64,000 bases of DNA from JAKANT01 sp035502095 (GCA_035502095.1 DATJUX010000026.1:1-64000); one strand, 5' to 3'; numbered from the stretch's first letter, positions 19,677 through 29,796 are shown. Notes: generated by a model not told the origin, from the letters alone. Translations and numbers: made by a program.

Positions 19677-20564
19677 TCACTGCACCGTCGTTCCGACGCC
19701 CGCGCCGATGACCGCGGCGTGCGAAGCCGTGCGCACGAAGTCGAGCACGGCCCGATCGTAGGCTGCGCCGGCATACGCGATGGTGCCGTAGTGCCGCCCG
19801 CCCTCGATCTTCAGCATTTGCTTGTACTCGGGTCGCACCGCGGTCGCGTCGGCCATCAACGCGTCGCTCATCGTGTGCGGAACGACGTCGTCGTTGGTGC
19901 CGTGAATGAACAGCATGGGCTCGTTGACCTTGCGGATGCGGTCCGCCGAATCGAAGCTCTGCGTCACCAGCAGCGACAGCCCCGGCACCCAGCCCCACTT
20001 CGACTGGCGCACGAGGTCGGCGATGCTGGTGAAGGTGGACTCGACCACCAGCCCGGCGAATCCGTCATGCTCGGCGGCCATGGCGATCGCCATCGCGCCG
20101 CCCAGGCTGTATCCATAGAGGAAGCGCTTGCCGGCGTCCGGCTCGCGGCGCTGGAGTTCGGCGATGGCGAGCGATGCGTCGGCGAGCGCCGTGTCTTCAC
20201 TCGGCAACAGCGCGGTCGACCGCCCGAAACCACGGTAGTCGATCGCCAGCACGTTGAAGCCGAGGAAACGCCAGTGTTCGATGCGCGCCTGGTTGCCGAC
20301 CAGGTTGCGCCGCGCCCCGTGCAGGAACAGCACCGTCGGCGCGCCGGTCGCTTCCGCCCGCACGAACCAGGCGTGCACGACGTCGCCATTGGCATGGTGC
20401 AGATCGAAGGCTTCGACCTCCGCCGGCACCGCGTCCTCCGGAAAGCGCGCTGCCGCCGAGCGGGTCTGGAAGATCGCATTGCGCTGCCATTCGTCGAACG
20501 AAGCACAGCCGACCGCGCACGCCACGAGTGTGACGAGAGCGAGGACGACGCGCAGGGGCTTCAT
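19677..20564 (-). CDS. Lipoprotein alpha/beta hydrolase
   Basis: A 295-residue exported hydrolase. The N-terminus is a lipoprotein signal ending CAVGC (lipobox, Cys near residue 20), so it should be membrane-anchored. The alpha/beta hydrolase core shows the oxyanion region FLHGARRN, nucleophile elbow YGYSLGGAMAIA, acid in FIHGTNDDVVP and catalytic His in GGRHYGTIAYAG. Similar proteins are annotated as DUF-type or BAAT-like esterases; the substrate is unknown. Monocistronic. Confidence 0.85.
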   Translation of the reverse strand: MKPLRVVLALVTLVACAVGCASFDEWQRNAIFQTRSAAARFPEDAVPAEVEAFDLHHANGDVVHAWFVRAEATGAPTVLFLHGARRNLVGNQARIEHWRFLGFNVLAIDYRGFGRSTALLPSEDTALADASLAIAELQRREPDAGKRFLYGYSLGGAMAIAMAAEHDGFAGLVVESTFTSIADLVRQSKWGWVPGLSLLVTQSFDSADRIRKVNEPMLFIHGTNDDVVPHTMSDALMADATAVRPEYKQMLKIEGGRHYGTIAYAGAAYDRAVLDFVRTASHAAVIGAGVGTTVQ

Positions 20565-20744
20565 GACCAGACTCTAACGCGCGCCATCCCCGCCCCGCGT
20601 GCGCGGGACGCAGGAAGGGTTGCGCGCACAGGGCCGGGTACTAAACGAAGCACACAAAATGTTCGAGACACTTCGATTGACTCCACAGGCCTTCGAGCGC
20701 CGCACGAAACGCAGAATTCACGGCAGTGCCAGCAACGCCGGCGC

Positions 20745-21911
20745 TCAGGCCGCACGCAACGAGTCGACGATCTTCATGCGCGCCGCCTTGAACGCGGGCA
20801 GCACGCCGCCGACGAGTCCCATCACGAGCGCAAACACGAGCGTGTCGACGACGATGCGCGGGGTCAGCGCGAAGGAGAATGCGATCTCCGAGAACGACTG
20901 GAAGTTCGTCGTCGAGATCGTGATCGCCTGCAGGAACGTGGCGCCGAAAAGACCCACCACCCCGCCGACCAGCGCCAGGAGCAGCGACTCGACGAGGAAC
21001 GCGGCGAGAATGGCGCGCCGGCGGAAGCCGAGCGCGCGCAGCGTGCCGATCTCGGCGGTTCGCTGGGCGACCGCCGCATACATCGTGATGGCGGCCCCGA
21101 TCATGGCGCCGAGCGAGAAGATCACGCTCAAGGTGACGCCCAGGTAGGTGATGAAGTTCGAGAGCTGGCGGCTCTGGTCCTCGTAATACTGCTTTTCGCG
21201 CTTGACGTCGACCGTGAGCCGCGGTTCCGCGGCCAGCAGGTCGTTCAACGCATCGAACGCGGCGGGCGTGCTGAGCTGGGCGATCACCGATGAAAACGAG
21301 ATGCGGCGAAATGCCTGCAGCAGCTGCTCCGCATCGCCCCAGATCTCCGAGTCGAACGCGGTGCGCCCGGCATCGAACACGCCGACGATCGTCCAGTGCC
21401 GTTGCGCGAACGAGAGAGCCTGGCCGATCTCCACGCCGGCGAACTGGCGCGCCACGCTCGAGCCGACGATGATTTCGTTCGAGCCCGGCCGAAAGAAGCG
21501 CCCGGCGACGATCTGCACCTGCGGGCGCAACTTGAGTCCGAACGGCGGCACGCCGCGGATCGGCACGTTGGCGCGTTTGCCGCTATCGATCTTGGGTAGC
21601 GAATTGAGAACCACCACCTCCTTCGAGGCGAGCGGATCACCATTCGCGTCGCGGGCGATCTGCGGCAGACTCTCGATCAGCGCCGCCTGATCGCGTGCAA
21701 TGCCGCTTTGCACTTCGGTCTCCGATCCCTTGCGGATGAACAGCACGTTGTTGTCGGAACCGGAAGCGACCAAGGTCGCCTTGAGTCCGGCATCGAGCAT
21801 CAGCACGGCCGCGAATACGAAGACGACCAGCGCCATGCCGCCCGCCGTGAGCACGGTGGTCAGCCGGCGCACCCACAAGTTGCGCGCGACGTAGGAGAGC
21901 GGAATCTTCAC
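20745..21911 (-). CDS. ABC transporter permease, MacB/FtsX type (second permease)
   Basis: A 388-residue permease with the MacB layout: one N-terminal helix (TVLTAGGMALVVFVFAAVLML), a periplasmic MacB-PCD domain of about 220 residues, then three helices with the FtsX signature RTAEIGTLRALGFRRRAILAAFLVESLLLALVGG. It begins 3 bases after the upstream permease gene. With that permease it probably forms a heterodimeric mechanotransmission exporter served by the ATPase and adaptor encoded upstream. Confidence 0.92.
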   Translation of the reverse strand: MKIPLSYVARNLWVRRLTTVLTAGGMALVVFVFAAVLMLDAGLKATLVASGSDNNVLFIRKGSETEVQSGIARDQAALIESLPQIARDANGDPLASKEVVVLNSLPKIDSGKRANVPIRGVPPFGLKLRPQVQIVAGRFFRPGSNEIIVGSSVARQFAGVEIGQALSFAQRHWTIVGVFDAGRTAFDSEIWGDAEQLLQAFRRISFSSVIAQLSTPAAFDALNDLLAAEPRLTVDVKREKQYYEDQSRQLSNFITYLGVTLSVIFSLGAMIGAAITMYAAVAQRTAEIGTLRALGFRRRAILAAFLVESLLLALVGGVVGLFGATFLQAITISTTNFQSFSEIAFSFALTPRIVVDTLVFALVMGLVGGVLPAFKAARMKIVDSLRAA

Positions 21912-21914
21912 CGG

Positions 21915-23075
21915 TCACCCCACATGGCGCAGGCCGTCGACGATCCCGATGCCGGCCGACCGGATCATCGGCACCAGCGCCGCCAGGAATCCAACCGCGA
22001 CCGCAGCCAGCGCTTGCCAAACGTAGGTGATCGGCGCAACTTCGAACACGGCGAAGATCTGCTTGCCGACCGATTCGAAGAATCCGTGCGCCACGGGTGC
22101 GGTGAGCGCCATCGCCAGCAGGCCGCCGATCGCGCCCAGCGCGAGGCTTTCCGCCAGCACGAGCCTTGCGACATAGGGCGGGCCGAACCCGAGCGCCTTC
22201 AAGGTCGCGTATTCGGCGATGCGCTCGCGCGCGGTCATCGCCATGGTGTTCGCCGCCACGGCGAGGATGATCAGGATCACGATGATGCTCACGCCCTGGA
22301 TCGCCTCGATTATGGTTTCGATCATTGCGACGAAGGAAAGCTGGAACGCCTTTTCGGTTTCGGTCAGGGTTTCGGCCAAGGAGTTGGAGAACTCCTTGTC
22401 GATGGCGCGCGCGATCTCGGCCGCGCGCGACGGCTGATCGACCTCGACCACGAACAATCCGGCGCGGTCGGCGAGGCGCGGGATCTTCTGCTTCAGCCAC
22501 TCGTTGAGGTAGTCATAGTGAAAGTACATCTGGCGCGTGATCGTGCCCTCGTCGCGTGCGTCGTAGATCGCGCGCACCGTGAACTCCCAGTTGCCGGAGT
22601 AGATCGTGCCGCGCAGCGGCAGACGATCGCCTACCTTGAAGCCGTACAGGTCGGCGAGCTGGCGCCCGATCGCCGCGCCCTGACGGTCGCGCAAGAGGTC
22701 GGTCCACTCGTTCGGCTTGAAGACGAACTCGGGATACATCGCAAAGTAGTTGGGCACGTCGACAGCGAACTGCGCGAAGAAGCTTCGCTCGTCGCGCCAG
22801 ATGCCGCCGAACCAGTTCGATACCGCGACCGTCTTCACCCCTTCGATCGAGCGGATGCGATCGCGGTAGTACCCGGGCAGCGAAAACACGAGCGAGATGC
22901 TGTTGCGCGTGACGAGCCGTGCGCTCGAGGCCATGTCGACCCCTGCGTACCACGACTTGACGACTGTCTGCAGCAACCCGAACGCGACCAGCGCGATCAC
23001 GAGGCCGAGCACGGTGAGAACGCTGCGCAGGCGGGCGCGGAAGGCGTTGCGGAAGACGAGTTTCAGGAAGAACAC
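21915..23075 (-). CDS. ABC transporter permease, MacB/FtsX type (first permease)
   Basis: A 386-residue permease with the same topology as its neighbour: N-terminal helix (VLTVLGLVIALVAFGLLQTV), periplasmic domain, and a C-terminal FtsX domain with RERIAEYATLKALGFGPPYVARLVLAESLALGAIGG. The start is GTG at 23073-23075 with GGAG 8 bases upstream; the ribosome site abuts the palindromic element at 23088-23155. Part of a four-gene exporter operon. Confidence 0.92.
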   Translation of the reverse strand: MFFLKLVFRNAFRARLRSVLTVLGLVIALVAFGLLQTVVKSWYAGVDMASSARLVTRNSISLVFSLPGYYRDRIRSIEGVKTVAVSNWFGGIWRDERSFFAQFAVDVPNYFAMYPEFVFKPNEWTDLLRDRQGAAIGRQLADLYGFKVGDRLPLRGTIYSGNWEFTVRAIYDARDEGTITRQMYFHYDYLNEWLKQKIPRLADRAGLFVVEVDQPSRAAEIARAIDKEFSNSLAETLTETEKAFQLSFVAMIETIIEAIQGVSIIVILIILAVAANTMAMTARERIAEYATLKALGFGPPYVARLVLAESLALGAIGGLLAMALTAPVAHGFFESVGKQIFAVFEVAPITYVWQALAAVAVGFLAALVPMIRSAGIGIVDGLRHVG

Positions 23076-23087
23076 TGCCGTGTCTCC

Positions 23088-23155
23088 GTCACGCCGAACG
23101 CAGCGAGAGATCTCGACCTGCGAAGGCCGAGATTCCCCGTTTCACTCGGAATGAC
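23088..23155. repeat. 68-base palindromic intergenic element
   Basis: Two 28-base arms (23088-23115 and 23128-23155) are inverted copies matching at 19 of 28 positions, separated by 12 bases. Arm ends read GTCACGCCGA and TCGGAATGAC, and the inner ends are ATCTCG and CGAGAT. It fills the gap between the ATPase and first permease genes of one operon, so it is transcribed and could fold into a long hairpin. A related but truncated sequence lies at 27929-27975, indicating a dispersed family. Confidence 0.75.
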
Positions 23156-23179
23156 ACTGCGTTCTGTCATCCCGCATCG

Positions 23180-23929
23180 TCAGTGCCCGAACGGACTCGT
23201 ATCCGACAGCTGCCCCTTGTCGAGATAGATCAGGTGATGCGCGGCCTCGGCGGCGCGCGGGTCGTGCGTCACCATGACGATCGTCTTGCCTAATTCGGTG
23301 TTGAGGCGGTCGAGCAGCTTGAGGATCTCGGCCGCCGACGTGCGGTCGAGATCGCCGGTCGGCTCGTCGGCGATCAGGAGCACCGGATCGCCGACGATCG
23401 CGCGCGCGATCGCCACCCGCTGCTGCTGCCCGCCCGACAACTCGTTGGGACGGTGATCCATCCGATCGGCGAGGCCGACCAGGCCGAGCATCAATTCGAC
23501 GCGCTCCCGCCGTTCGCGTCGTGACAACGCCGTCAGCAGCAACGGCAGTTCGACGTTCTCGAACGCGGAAAGCACCGGCATCAGGTTGTAGAACTGGAAG
23601 ATGAAGCCGACGCTGGACGCCCGCCAGCCTGCGAGCTCGCCCTCGGACAGCGATGTGATGTCTTCGCCGTTCACCAGGATCGTGCCCTGGTCGGGTTTGT
23701 CGATTCCGGCGAGCAGGTTGAGCAGCGTGCTTTTGCCTGAGCCCGACGGGCCCATCAGCGCGACGAAATCGCCGCGCACGACATCGAGGTTGATATCCGT
23801 GAGCACCTGCACGACCTGGTCGCCGCGCTCGTAGCTCTTGCCGACGTGTCGGATCGACACGAGTCCCTCCGCGGCCACCGGCGCGGCACCGCCGCCGCCT
23901 GCGTTCGCCGGGTCGAAGCGTTCGGCCAT
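23180..23929 (-). CDS. ABC transporter ATP-binding protein, MacB/LolD type
   Basis: A 249-residue ATPase. Walker A is GPSGSGKST, the Q-loop follows in [21 protein letters not shown], the signature is [15 protein letters not shown], Walker B is [12 protein letters not shown] and the H-loop is MVTHDP. The Q-loop region [19 protein letters not shown] is typical of the MacB/LolD subfamily. It follows the adaptor gene by 7 bases and energises the two permeases downstream. Confidence 0.95.
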   Translation of the reverse strand: MAERFDPANAGGGGAAPVAAEGLVSIRHVGKSYERGDQVVQVLTDINLDVVRGDFVALMGPSGSGKSTLLNLLAGIDKPDQGTILVNGEDITSLSEGELAGWRASSVGFIFQFYNLMPVLSAFENVELPLLLTALSRRERRERVELMLGLVGLADRMDHRPNELSGGQQQRVAIARAIVGDPVLLIADEPTGDLDRTSAAEILKLLDRLNTELGKTIVMVTHDPRAAEAAHHLIYLDKGQLSDTSPFGH

Positions 23930-23936
23930 CGCGCCG

Positions 23937-25247
23937 CTACTTCTTCGCCGCGGCCACGGTCACGCCGCTCGCGAGCTTCGGCGGCGGATTGATCACGACG
24001 CGTGTTCCGGGCGCAAGGCCTTCGACGCGCACGAGATCGCCGAGCTTGGCTCCCACTTTCACCGGAGTCATCTCGACCCTGCCGGTCGGCAACCCCGCCG
24101 CCTTGGCGTCGCCAGGCGGATCGGCGGCCGGCGTCGCGGCAGATTTCCCGTCGTCGGCGACGACGAACACCACGTCCCTGCCGTCGCGCTTGACGATCGC
24201 CTCGGCGCGCACGGCCGGCACCGGCGTGCGCTCGGCCGGTTGCAGCTTGCGCGCGAGGAACGCGATCTTGGCGCTCATGTCGGGCAGGACCCGGTCGTCC
24301 ATCTCGTCGAAGCGCACCTTCACGAGCAGCGTCGCCTTGCTGCGATCGACCGTCGGCACGACGCGGCTCACGCTGCCCGCCAGGCGCAGCTCGGGAAACG
24401 CATCGAGCTGGATCTCGCACGGCTGGTCGAGCGAAGTCTTGGCGATCGATGCCTCGGAGACATCGGCTTCGACTTCGAGCGTCGACATGTCCGCCATCGT
24501 TACCACCGCGCCCGTGGTGCCCGCCGCCGCGGAGAAGGGCGTGACGATGTCGCCCACGTTCGCGCTCTTCGTCAGTACGATGCCGGTGAAGGGCGCGCGG
24601 ATCAGGGTTTGCTCGAATGCCACGGTCGCCGCGCGCAGGTTGGCCTCGGCGACCTGGATCTGCGCGCGCAGGCTCTCGATCGCCGCCTTGGCCTTGTTGT
24701 AGCGGGCGAGCGCCGTATCGACCGCCGATGCGGAGATGAAATTCTTCGCCAGCAGCTCTTGCGAGCGCTTGAGCGACTGGTCGGCGTCCATCAGTTCGGC
24801 CTCGCCCTGGCCCAGGTTCGCCTTGGCGGCGGCCACGCCCGCGGCCGCCTGCTCCCGGGCCGCGGCCATGTCGCGGTTTTCCACCCGCGCGATGATCTCG
24901 CCTTGCTTGACGTGCTGGCCCTCCTGCACACCGAGCCACTCGAGTCGTCCGGTCGCCTTGCTGGACACGGACGCGCGCCGCGCCGCCGACACGCGTCCGG
25001 TGGCGTTGAGCACCGCGATCGACTGCGACGGATACGCCGCTGCCACGGTGCCGATCTCGACCTGCATCGGCCGGCCATGCTGCGCGACCACCGCAGCGAC
25101 AACCGCGACCACCGCGATGACCAGCGCCCAAACCCACCAGCGCTTCCACAGCGGACGGCGCCGGCGCACGGGCGCCGCGCCGCGCGCGATCGAAAGTCGG
25201 GATAGCGGCTCGGTGGTCGAAGCCGGGGCGTCGGTGGTGGTGTCCAT
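23937..25247 (-). CDS. Periplasmic adaptor (HlyD/RND membrane fusion) protein
   Basis: Membrane-fusion protein of 436 residues for the MacB-like exporter. After a basic N-terminus and one helix (WVWALVIAVVAVVAAVVAQHG), it has the lipoyl halves (GRLEWLGVQEGQHVKQGEIIARVEN and IRAPFTGIVLTKSANVGDIV) flanking an Ala-rich coiled-coil hairpin, then beta-barrel and membrane-proximal domains. Start at ATG 25245-25247 is a judgement; no clear ribosome site precedes it or the upstream ATG at 25277. First gene of the adaptor-ATPase-permease-permease operon; no outer-membrane TolC-type gene is nearby. Confidence 0.9.
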   Translation of the reverse strand: MDTTTDAPASTTEPLSRLSIARGAAPVRRRRPLWKRWWVWALVIAVVAVVAAVVAQHGRPMQVEIGTVAAAYPSQSIAVLNATGRVSAARRASVSSKATGRLEWLGVQEGQHVKQGEIIARVENRDMAAAREQAAAGVAAAKANLGQGEAELMDADQSLKRSQELLAKNFISASAVDTALARYNKAKAAIESLRAQIQVAEANLRAATVAFEQTLIRAPFTGIVLTKSANVGDIVTPFSAAAGTTGAVVTMADMSTLEVEADVSEASIAKTSLDQPCEIQLDAFPELRLAGSVSRVVPTVDRSKATLLVKVRFDEMDDRVLPDMSAKIAFLARKLQPAERTPVPAVRAEAIVKRDGRDVVFVVADDGKSAATPAADPPGDAKAAGLPTGRVEMTPVKVGAKLGDLVRVEGLAPGTRVVINPPPKLASGVTVAAAKK

Positions 25248-25372
25248 GGGAAGGGACTGGCGGTGGCGTCCGCGCATCGTAAAGGACGCGCATGACCCGG
25301 CGCGGTCGTTTCACGCCGCTCGATTGTCGTTTGGCGACGTGTTTCCGCCCGGCGGGCGGGGAGCGTGCTCGA

Positions 25373-26164
25373 CTAGCTGCGGAAACCCGGATCGATGCGA
25401 TCCAGCCGGCGCAGCAGGCCGGGCCAGACGAGCGCCCCGCCGAGCGACTTGGTCACGGCCTGCGCCTGCGCCTGGGCGCCGGCGATGATGCGTGGGTCGA
25501 TCGGGATGAGGTCGCTCGTCATCAGGTTCGCTGCGCCCGACGCGCCGGCCATGGCGCGCACCTGGATCGCACACGCGGATTCGAACACGTACATCGCCAG
25601 GAACGCATCGGCCACGCTCGGGCCGACGGTGAGCAGGCCGTGGTTGCGCAGCATCAGGTTCGTGCGGTCGCCGAGGTCGCGCACCAGGCGCGGCTTCTCG
25701 TCGTCGCGCAGCGCGACCCCTTCGTAGTCGTGGTAGCCGAGGCTGGCCAGCACGAAGATCGATTGCTGCGAGATCGCCAGCAATCCGCTCTTCTGCGCGC
25801 TGATCGCCACGCCGTTCAGCGTGTGGGTGTGCAGGACGCACACCGCATCATGCCGCCCAGCGTGGATCGCGCTGTGGATCGTGAAGCCCGCCGGATTGAC
25901 GGGCCACGGCGAATCGTCGAGCTTGTTGCCGGCGAGATCGATGCGCACCAGCGAGGAGGCGGTGATTTCCTCGAACATCATCCCGTACGGGTTGATCAGG
26001 AACTGGTCCTGCGTGCCCGGCACGCGCGCCGTGACGTGCGTGAACACGAGGTCGTCCCAATGGAAGAACGCGACCAGCCGGTAGCAGGCGGCGAGATCGA
26101 CGCGCACCTGCCATTCGGCGTCGGAAACCTTGCCCTTGAGCGATCGTTGATCGGCCATGTCCAT
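25373..26164 (-). CDS. Class II aldolase/adducin family protein
   Basis: A 263-residue class II aldolase-fold protein. The zinc-binding histidines are in the motif VLHTHTLNGVAIS, with a third likely in MLRNHGLLTVG; the early segment HWDDLVFTHVTARVPG is also conserved. Characterised bacterial members cleave or decarboxylate phosphorylated sugars; this lineage (often called class II aldolase/adducin in proteobacteria) has no firm substrate. Three in-frame ATGs cluster at 26158, 26164 and 26170; 26164 has GGAG at the best distance. Confidence 0.88.
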   Translation of the reverse strand: MDMADQRSLKGKVSDAEWQVRVDLAACYRLVAFFHWDDLVFTHVTARVPGTQDQFLINPYGMMFEEITASSLVRIDLAGNKLDDSPWPVNPAGFTIHSAIHAGRHDAVCVLHTHTLNGVAISAQKSGLLAISQQSIFVLASLGYHDYEGVALRDDEKPRLVRDLGDRTNLMLRNHGLLTVGPSVADAFLAMYVFESACAIQVRAMAGASGAANLMTSDLIPIDPRIIAGAQAQAQAVTKSLGGALVWPGLLRRLDRIDPGFRS

Positions 26165-26234
26165 GGGCATCTCCGCAAAACGGACTCGATCGCGCAAGCA
26201 TGCGCCAACGGACGCGGCGGGTCCATCGCGCGGG

Positions 26235-27602
26235 TCACTTGCCGATGCAGAAGCGGGCGAAGATCCTCCCGAGCAGGTCCTCGGCGCTGAATTCGCCGGT
26301 GATGTCCCCCAGGCGCTGCGCGGCGAGGCGCAACTCCTCGGCCAACAGCTCGAGCTGCCGGTCGCCTTGCGTCGCGTGCTCGTTCGCCACGTCGAGATGC
26401 ACGCGCGCCGCCTGCAACGCCTCCAGGTGCCTGGCGCGCGCGAGGAACACCGATTCGCCGGTTGCCTCGGTCCAGCCGGCGATGCGCAGCAATTCGGCGC
26501 GCAATCCGTCGAGGCCTGCGCCCGTCTTGGCGGACAGAGTGACCCGGTCCCCGCTTACCCGCGCCGGCGTGCCGGTGAGATCGATCTTGTTCACCACCGT
26601 AACGACGGGCACGCCGCGCCGCGTGCGCGCCTCGACCTGCTGCAGGATCTCCGCGTCGGCAGCCGGCCGCGCCGCATCGACGATATGCAGCACCACGTCG
26701 GCCGTGCCGATCGCATCGAGCGTGCGTTCGATGCCGAGCCTCTCGACCTCGTCGGACGTGGCGCGCAGCCCCGCGGTGTCGACGATCGCGAGCGGGATGC
26801 CGCCGATCTGGATGTCCCGCGCTATCCGGTCGCGCGTCGTGCCCGGAACGGCGGTGACGATCGCGACATCGCTGCCGGCGAGCGCGTTGAGCAGGCTCGA
26901 CTTGCCGACGTTCGGGCTGCCGACCAGGACGACGCGCAGGCCTTCGCGCAGCAGCGCGCCCTGGCGGCTGCGGGTGAGCACGTCGTCGAGCCGGGACCGG
27001 ATCGCCGCCAGGCGTCCGCGCGCATCGGATGCTTCGAGGAAGTCGATCTCCTCTTCGGGGAAGTCGAGCGTCGCCTCGACCAGCGTGCGCAGATCGATCA
27101 ATGCATCGACCAGCGCTTCGACCGCGTGCGAGAAATCGCCGACCAGCGACCGCGCGGCCGAACGGGCAGCGGCTTCCGTCGAGGCATCGATCAAGTCCGC
27201 GACCGCTTCGGCCTGCGCGAGATCGAGCCGGTCGTTGAGGAACGCGCGGCGCGTGAATTCGCCGGGCTCGGCGAGGCGCAATCCGCTGGCGCGGCCGACC
27301 TGGAGGCAACGCGCCAGCAGCACACGCAGCACCACGGGACCGCCGTGCCCCTGCAATTCGAGCACCGACTCGCCGGTGTACGAATGCGGCGCCGGATAGA
27401 AGATTGCGATGCCTTCGTCGATCGCATTTCCGCCGGCATCGAGAAAACGGGTGAAGGTCGCGTGGCGCGGCTGGAGCTCAGATTGCCCCAATACGCCATG
27501 CACGATCGCCGCGAGATCGCTGCCCGACAGGCGCACGATGCCGATCCCGCCGCGACCCGGCGCGGTGGCGATGGCGACGATGGGATCGCGGTCGGAGTTC
27601 AT
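26235..27602 (-). CDS. mnmE: tRNA modification GTPase MnmE (TrmE)
   Basis: GTPase that works with MnmG on tRNA U34. The 455-residue protein has the N-terminal folate-binding domain ([22 protein letters not shown]), the G domain inserted in the helical domain (G1 GSPNVGKSS near residue 228, G2 TTRD, G3 DTAG, G4 NKID), and ends with the invariant FCIGK motif whose Cys is catalytic in the family. Start at ATG 27600-27602 (MNSDRDPI) fits the family; an ATG 15 bases upstream is an alternative. The gene sits in the rpmH-rnpA-yidD-yidC-mnmE order. Confidence 0.96.
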   Translation of the reverse strand: MNSDRDPIVAIATAPGRGGIGIVRLSGSDLAAIVHGVLGQSELQPRHATFTRFLDAGGNAIDEGIAIFYPAPHSYTGESVLELQGHGGPVVLRVLLARCLQVGRASGLRLAEPGEFTRRAFLNDRLDLAQAEAVADLIDASTEAAARSAARSLVGDFSHAVEALVDALIDLRTLVEATLDFPEEEIDFLEASDARGRLAAIRSRLDDVLTRSRQGALLREGLRVVLVGSPNVGKSSLLNALAGSDVAIVTAVPGTTRDRIARDIQIGGIPLAIVDTAGLRATSDEVERLGIERTLDAIGTADVVLHIVDAARPAADAEILQQVEARTRRGVPVVTVVNKIDLTGTPARVSGDRVTLSAKTGAGLDGLRAELLRIAGWTEATGESVFLARARHLEALQAARVHLDVANEHATQGDRQLELLAEELRLAAQRLGDITGEFSAEDLLGRIFARFCIGK

Positions 27603-27628
27603 GGGCGCCGCGAGCATAGACTCGACAC

Positions 27629-27922
27629 ATGGACCCGCTCGCCCGCTATGGCAAGCCGCTCGCTGCGGCGGCGATCGCCGTGTTCGTCTCCGTGCCGATC
27701 GCCGCGTTCATTGGCGGCGCGCTGCCTTTCGAGTACACGGGGCGTGCCTTGGCTTACCTCGGGCTCCTGCTGTACGTGATCGTCGGCGCGGTCATCGTAT
27801 TTCGGCTCGTCGCCGAAGGCGAGCAGTCGCTGGCGCCCGCGCGCCTGCTCAAGTGGACGGTTTCGTTGTGGCTATGGCCGGCGCTGGCGGTGCTTGCACT
27901 GCGCCGGCGCGACGGCCAGTAG
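27629..27922 (+). CDS. Small membrane protein of unknown function
   Basis: A 97-residue protein with three hydrophobic helices: [41 protein letters not shown] and a final [15 protein letters not shown]. It is divergent from mnmE with only 26 bases between start codons, so their promoters must overlap the opposite coding regions. Strong GC bias in third positions supports it being real. I do not recognise the family, and a conserved Asp/Lys signature is not evident. Confidence 0.55.
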   Translation: MDPLARYGKPLAAAAIAVFVSVPIAAFIGGALPFEYTGRALAYLGLLLYVIVGAVIVFRLVAEGEQSLAPARLLKWTVSLWLWPALAVLALRRRDGQ

Positions 27923-27928
27923 GCCTTG

Positions 27929-27975
27929 GTCATCCCGAGGACCTCGCACCGCGCAAGGCCGAGATCCGTCGCTGC
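27929..27975. repeat. Truncated copy of the palindromic intergenic element
   Basis: GTCATCCCGAGG at one end and CGAGATCCGTCGCTGC at the other echo the arm ends of the 23088-23155 element, but the second arm is cut short and runs into a G-rich tail (GCGGGGGAGGG). It lies in the 116-base gap between the small membrane protein and yidC. Confidence 0.5.
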
Positions 27976-28038
27976 GGGGGAGGGCCGGGGAGGGGCGGGC
28001 GTGTGCACTTCGCTCGCTACCCCCTTGCACCCACCCAG

Positions 28039-29775
28039 CTACCCCCGCTGCTTGCTCTTCGCGATCTGCTTCGTCACGTACCACTGCTGCAGGATCGACA
28101 GCGCGTTGTTCACCACCCAGTAGAGCACCAGGCCGGCGGGGAAGAAGAAGAACATCGCGCCGAAGATGAACGGCATTACGGCCATCATCTTCGCCTGCAC
28201 CGGATCCGGTGGGGTCGGATTGAGCTTGTACTGCACGATCATCGACGCGACCATCACGACCGGCAGGATGAACCAGGGATCGGGCGTCGCCAGGTCCTTC
28301 ACCCAGAGCATCCACGGCTGGTTGCGCATCTCGACGCTCGCCAGCAGCACCCAGTAGAGCGCGATGAAGACGGGGATCTGCACCATGATCGGCAGGCAGC
28401 CGCCGAGCGGATTGATCTTCTCCGTCTTGTAGAGTTCCATCATCGCCACGTTCATCTTCTGCTTGTCTTCGGCGTACTGCTCGCGGATCTTCATCATCCG
28501 TGGCGTCACTTCCTTCATGCGCGCCATCGACTTGTAGCTCGTGGCCGAGAGCGGATAGAAGGCGGCCTTGACGATGATGGTGAGCAGGATGATCGACCAG
28601 CCCCAGTTGCGCACGACGCCGTGCAGGAACTCCAGCAGCCAGTAGAGCGGCTTGGCGGCGAAAGTGAGCCAGCCGTAGTCCACCACCAGGTCCAGGCCCG
28701 GCGCGAGCGACGCAAGCGTGTTCTGGTCCTGCGGGCCCACCCACAGCAGCGCTTTCGACGTCTCGCTCGCGCCCGGCCCGATCGGCTGCAGCGGCATCAC
28801 CGTGCTGACCGAATACAGGTTGGGGCCGTCCTGCGTGGCGCGTATCTCGCGATCCTCGCCTTGCGGCGGCACCCACGCGGACACGAAATAGTGCTGGATC
28901 ATCGCGATCCAGCCATCCTTTGCCTCGGTCGCGTGGTTCATCTTCTTCTTGGCGATGTCGTCGAACGAGAACTTCTGATACTTGTGCGCGTCGGTATAGA
29001 CCGCCGGGCCGGTGAACGTGTAGTACAGCGATGATTCGCCCTCCGGCTTGTTGCCGTCGCGCACGAGCTGCAGGTACACCGAGGGCGTCACCGGCTCGCT
29101 GTTCGTGTTCTGGATCTCGTAGCGCACGTCGATGTCGTACTGCCCGCGCTTGAAGACGTAGGTCTTGATCACCTTCAGGCCGCCTGCCTCGGCGGCGAAC
29201 TTCACCTCCAGCGTCGCCTGGTCGGGCCCGAGCGTGGTCGGGCCCTCGAGGCGCGTGAACGGCGTTAGGTGGTTCGGGAACTTCGCGCCGCCCGGTCCGG
29301 TGAGGCCGGTGCGCGCCAGGTACACCCGGTTCTGGTTCCACTCGAGCAGGACGATGTGCGCGTTCGGGTCCCGCTTCTTCCCGGTGAACAGGCCGACGAT
29401 TCCGGCCGCGGTCCAGTCCGGCGCGATCCGTTGCTTGAGCAGCTCGACCTCGACCAGCGACGCGCCGGTCGGGTCGATCTCGGCGCGCACCATGTCGGTT
29501 TCGATGCGCACGCGCTCGGCCGACGGTGGTGCGGCCGCCGGTGCCAGGGGAGCGGCAGCAGGCGCCGTTGCGGCGGGTGCCTGGCCCTGTGTCTGCGGCG
29601 CGGCGGGCACGCTTCCGGCTGCACCCGGAGAAGCAGGTGGCTCGACCTTTCTTTCCGTCACCGTCGGCGTGCCGCCAAACAAACCCGGCCGTCCCTGCGA
29701 GACCTGCCAGCGGTCCCACAGCATGATCAGCGACATCGCGAAGATGCCCCACAGGATGGCGCGCTGGATGTCCAT
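28039..29775 (-). CDS. yidC: Membrane protein insertase YidC
   Basis: Inner-membrane insertase (578 residues) acting alone or with SecYEG. The first helix is AILWGIFAMSLIMLWDRW, followed by a Pro/Ala linker, the large periplasmic beta-supersandwich domain of about 270 residues, and the five-helix core including PLSATSYKSMARM, INPLGGCLPIMVQIPVFIALYWVL and the final FPAGLVLYWVVNNALSILQQWY. It starts 21 bases after yidD and overlaps nothing. Order rpmH-rnpA-yidD-yidC is conserved. Confidence 0.97.
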   Translation of the reverse strand: MDIQRAILWGIFAMSLIMLWDRWQVSQGRPGLFGGTPTVTERKVEPPASPGAAGSVPAAPQTQGQAPAATAPAAAPLAPAAAPPSAERVRIETDMVRAEIDPTGASLVEVELLKQRIAPDWTAAGIVGLFTGKKRDPNAHIVLLEWNQNRVYLARTGLTGPGGAKFPNHLTPFTRLEGPTTLGPDQATLEVKFAAEAGGLKVIKTYVFKRGQYDIDVRYEIQNTNSEPVTPSVYLQLVRDGNKPEGESSLYYTFTGPAVYTDAHKYQKFSFDDIAKKKMNHATEAKDGWIAMIQHYFVSAWVPPQGEDREIRATQDGPNLYSVSTVMPLQPIGPGASETSKALLWVGPQDQNTLASLAPGLDLVVDYGWLTFAAKPLYWLLEFLHGVVRNWGWSIILLTIIVKAAFYPLSATSYKSMARMKEVTPRMMKIREQYAEDKQKMNVAMMELYKTEKINPLGGCLPIMVQIPVFIALYWVLLASVEMRNQPWMLWVKDLATPDPWFILPVVMVASMIVQYKLNPTPPDPVQAKMMAVMPFIFGAMFFFFPAGLVLYWVVNNALSILQQWYVTKQIAKSKQRG

Positions 29776-29796
29776 CGACGGCTTTCGAATCTCGCT

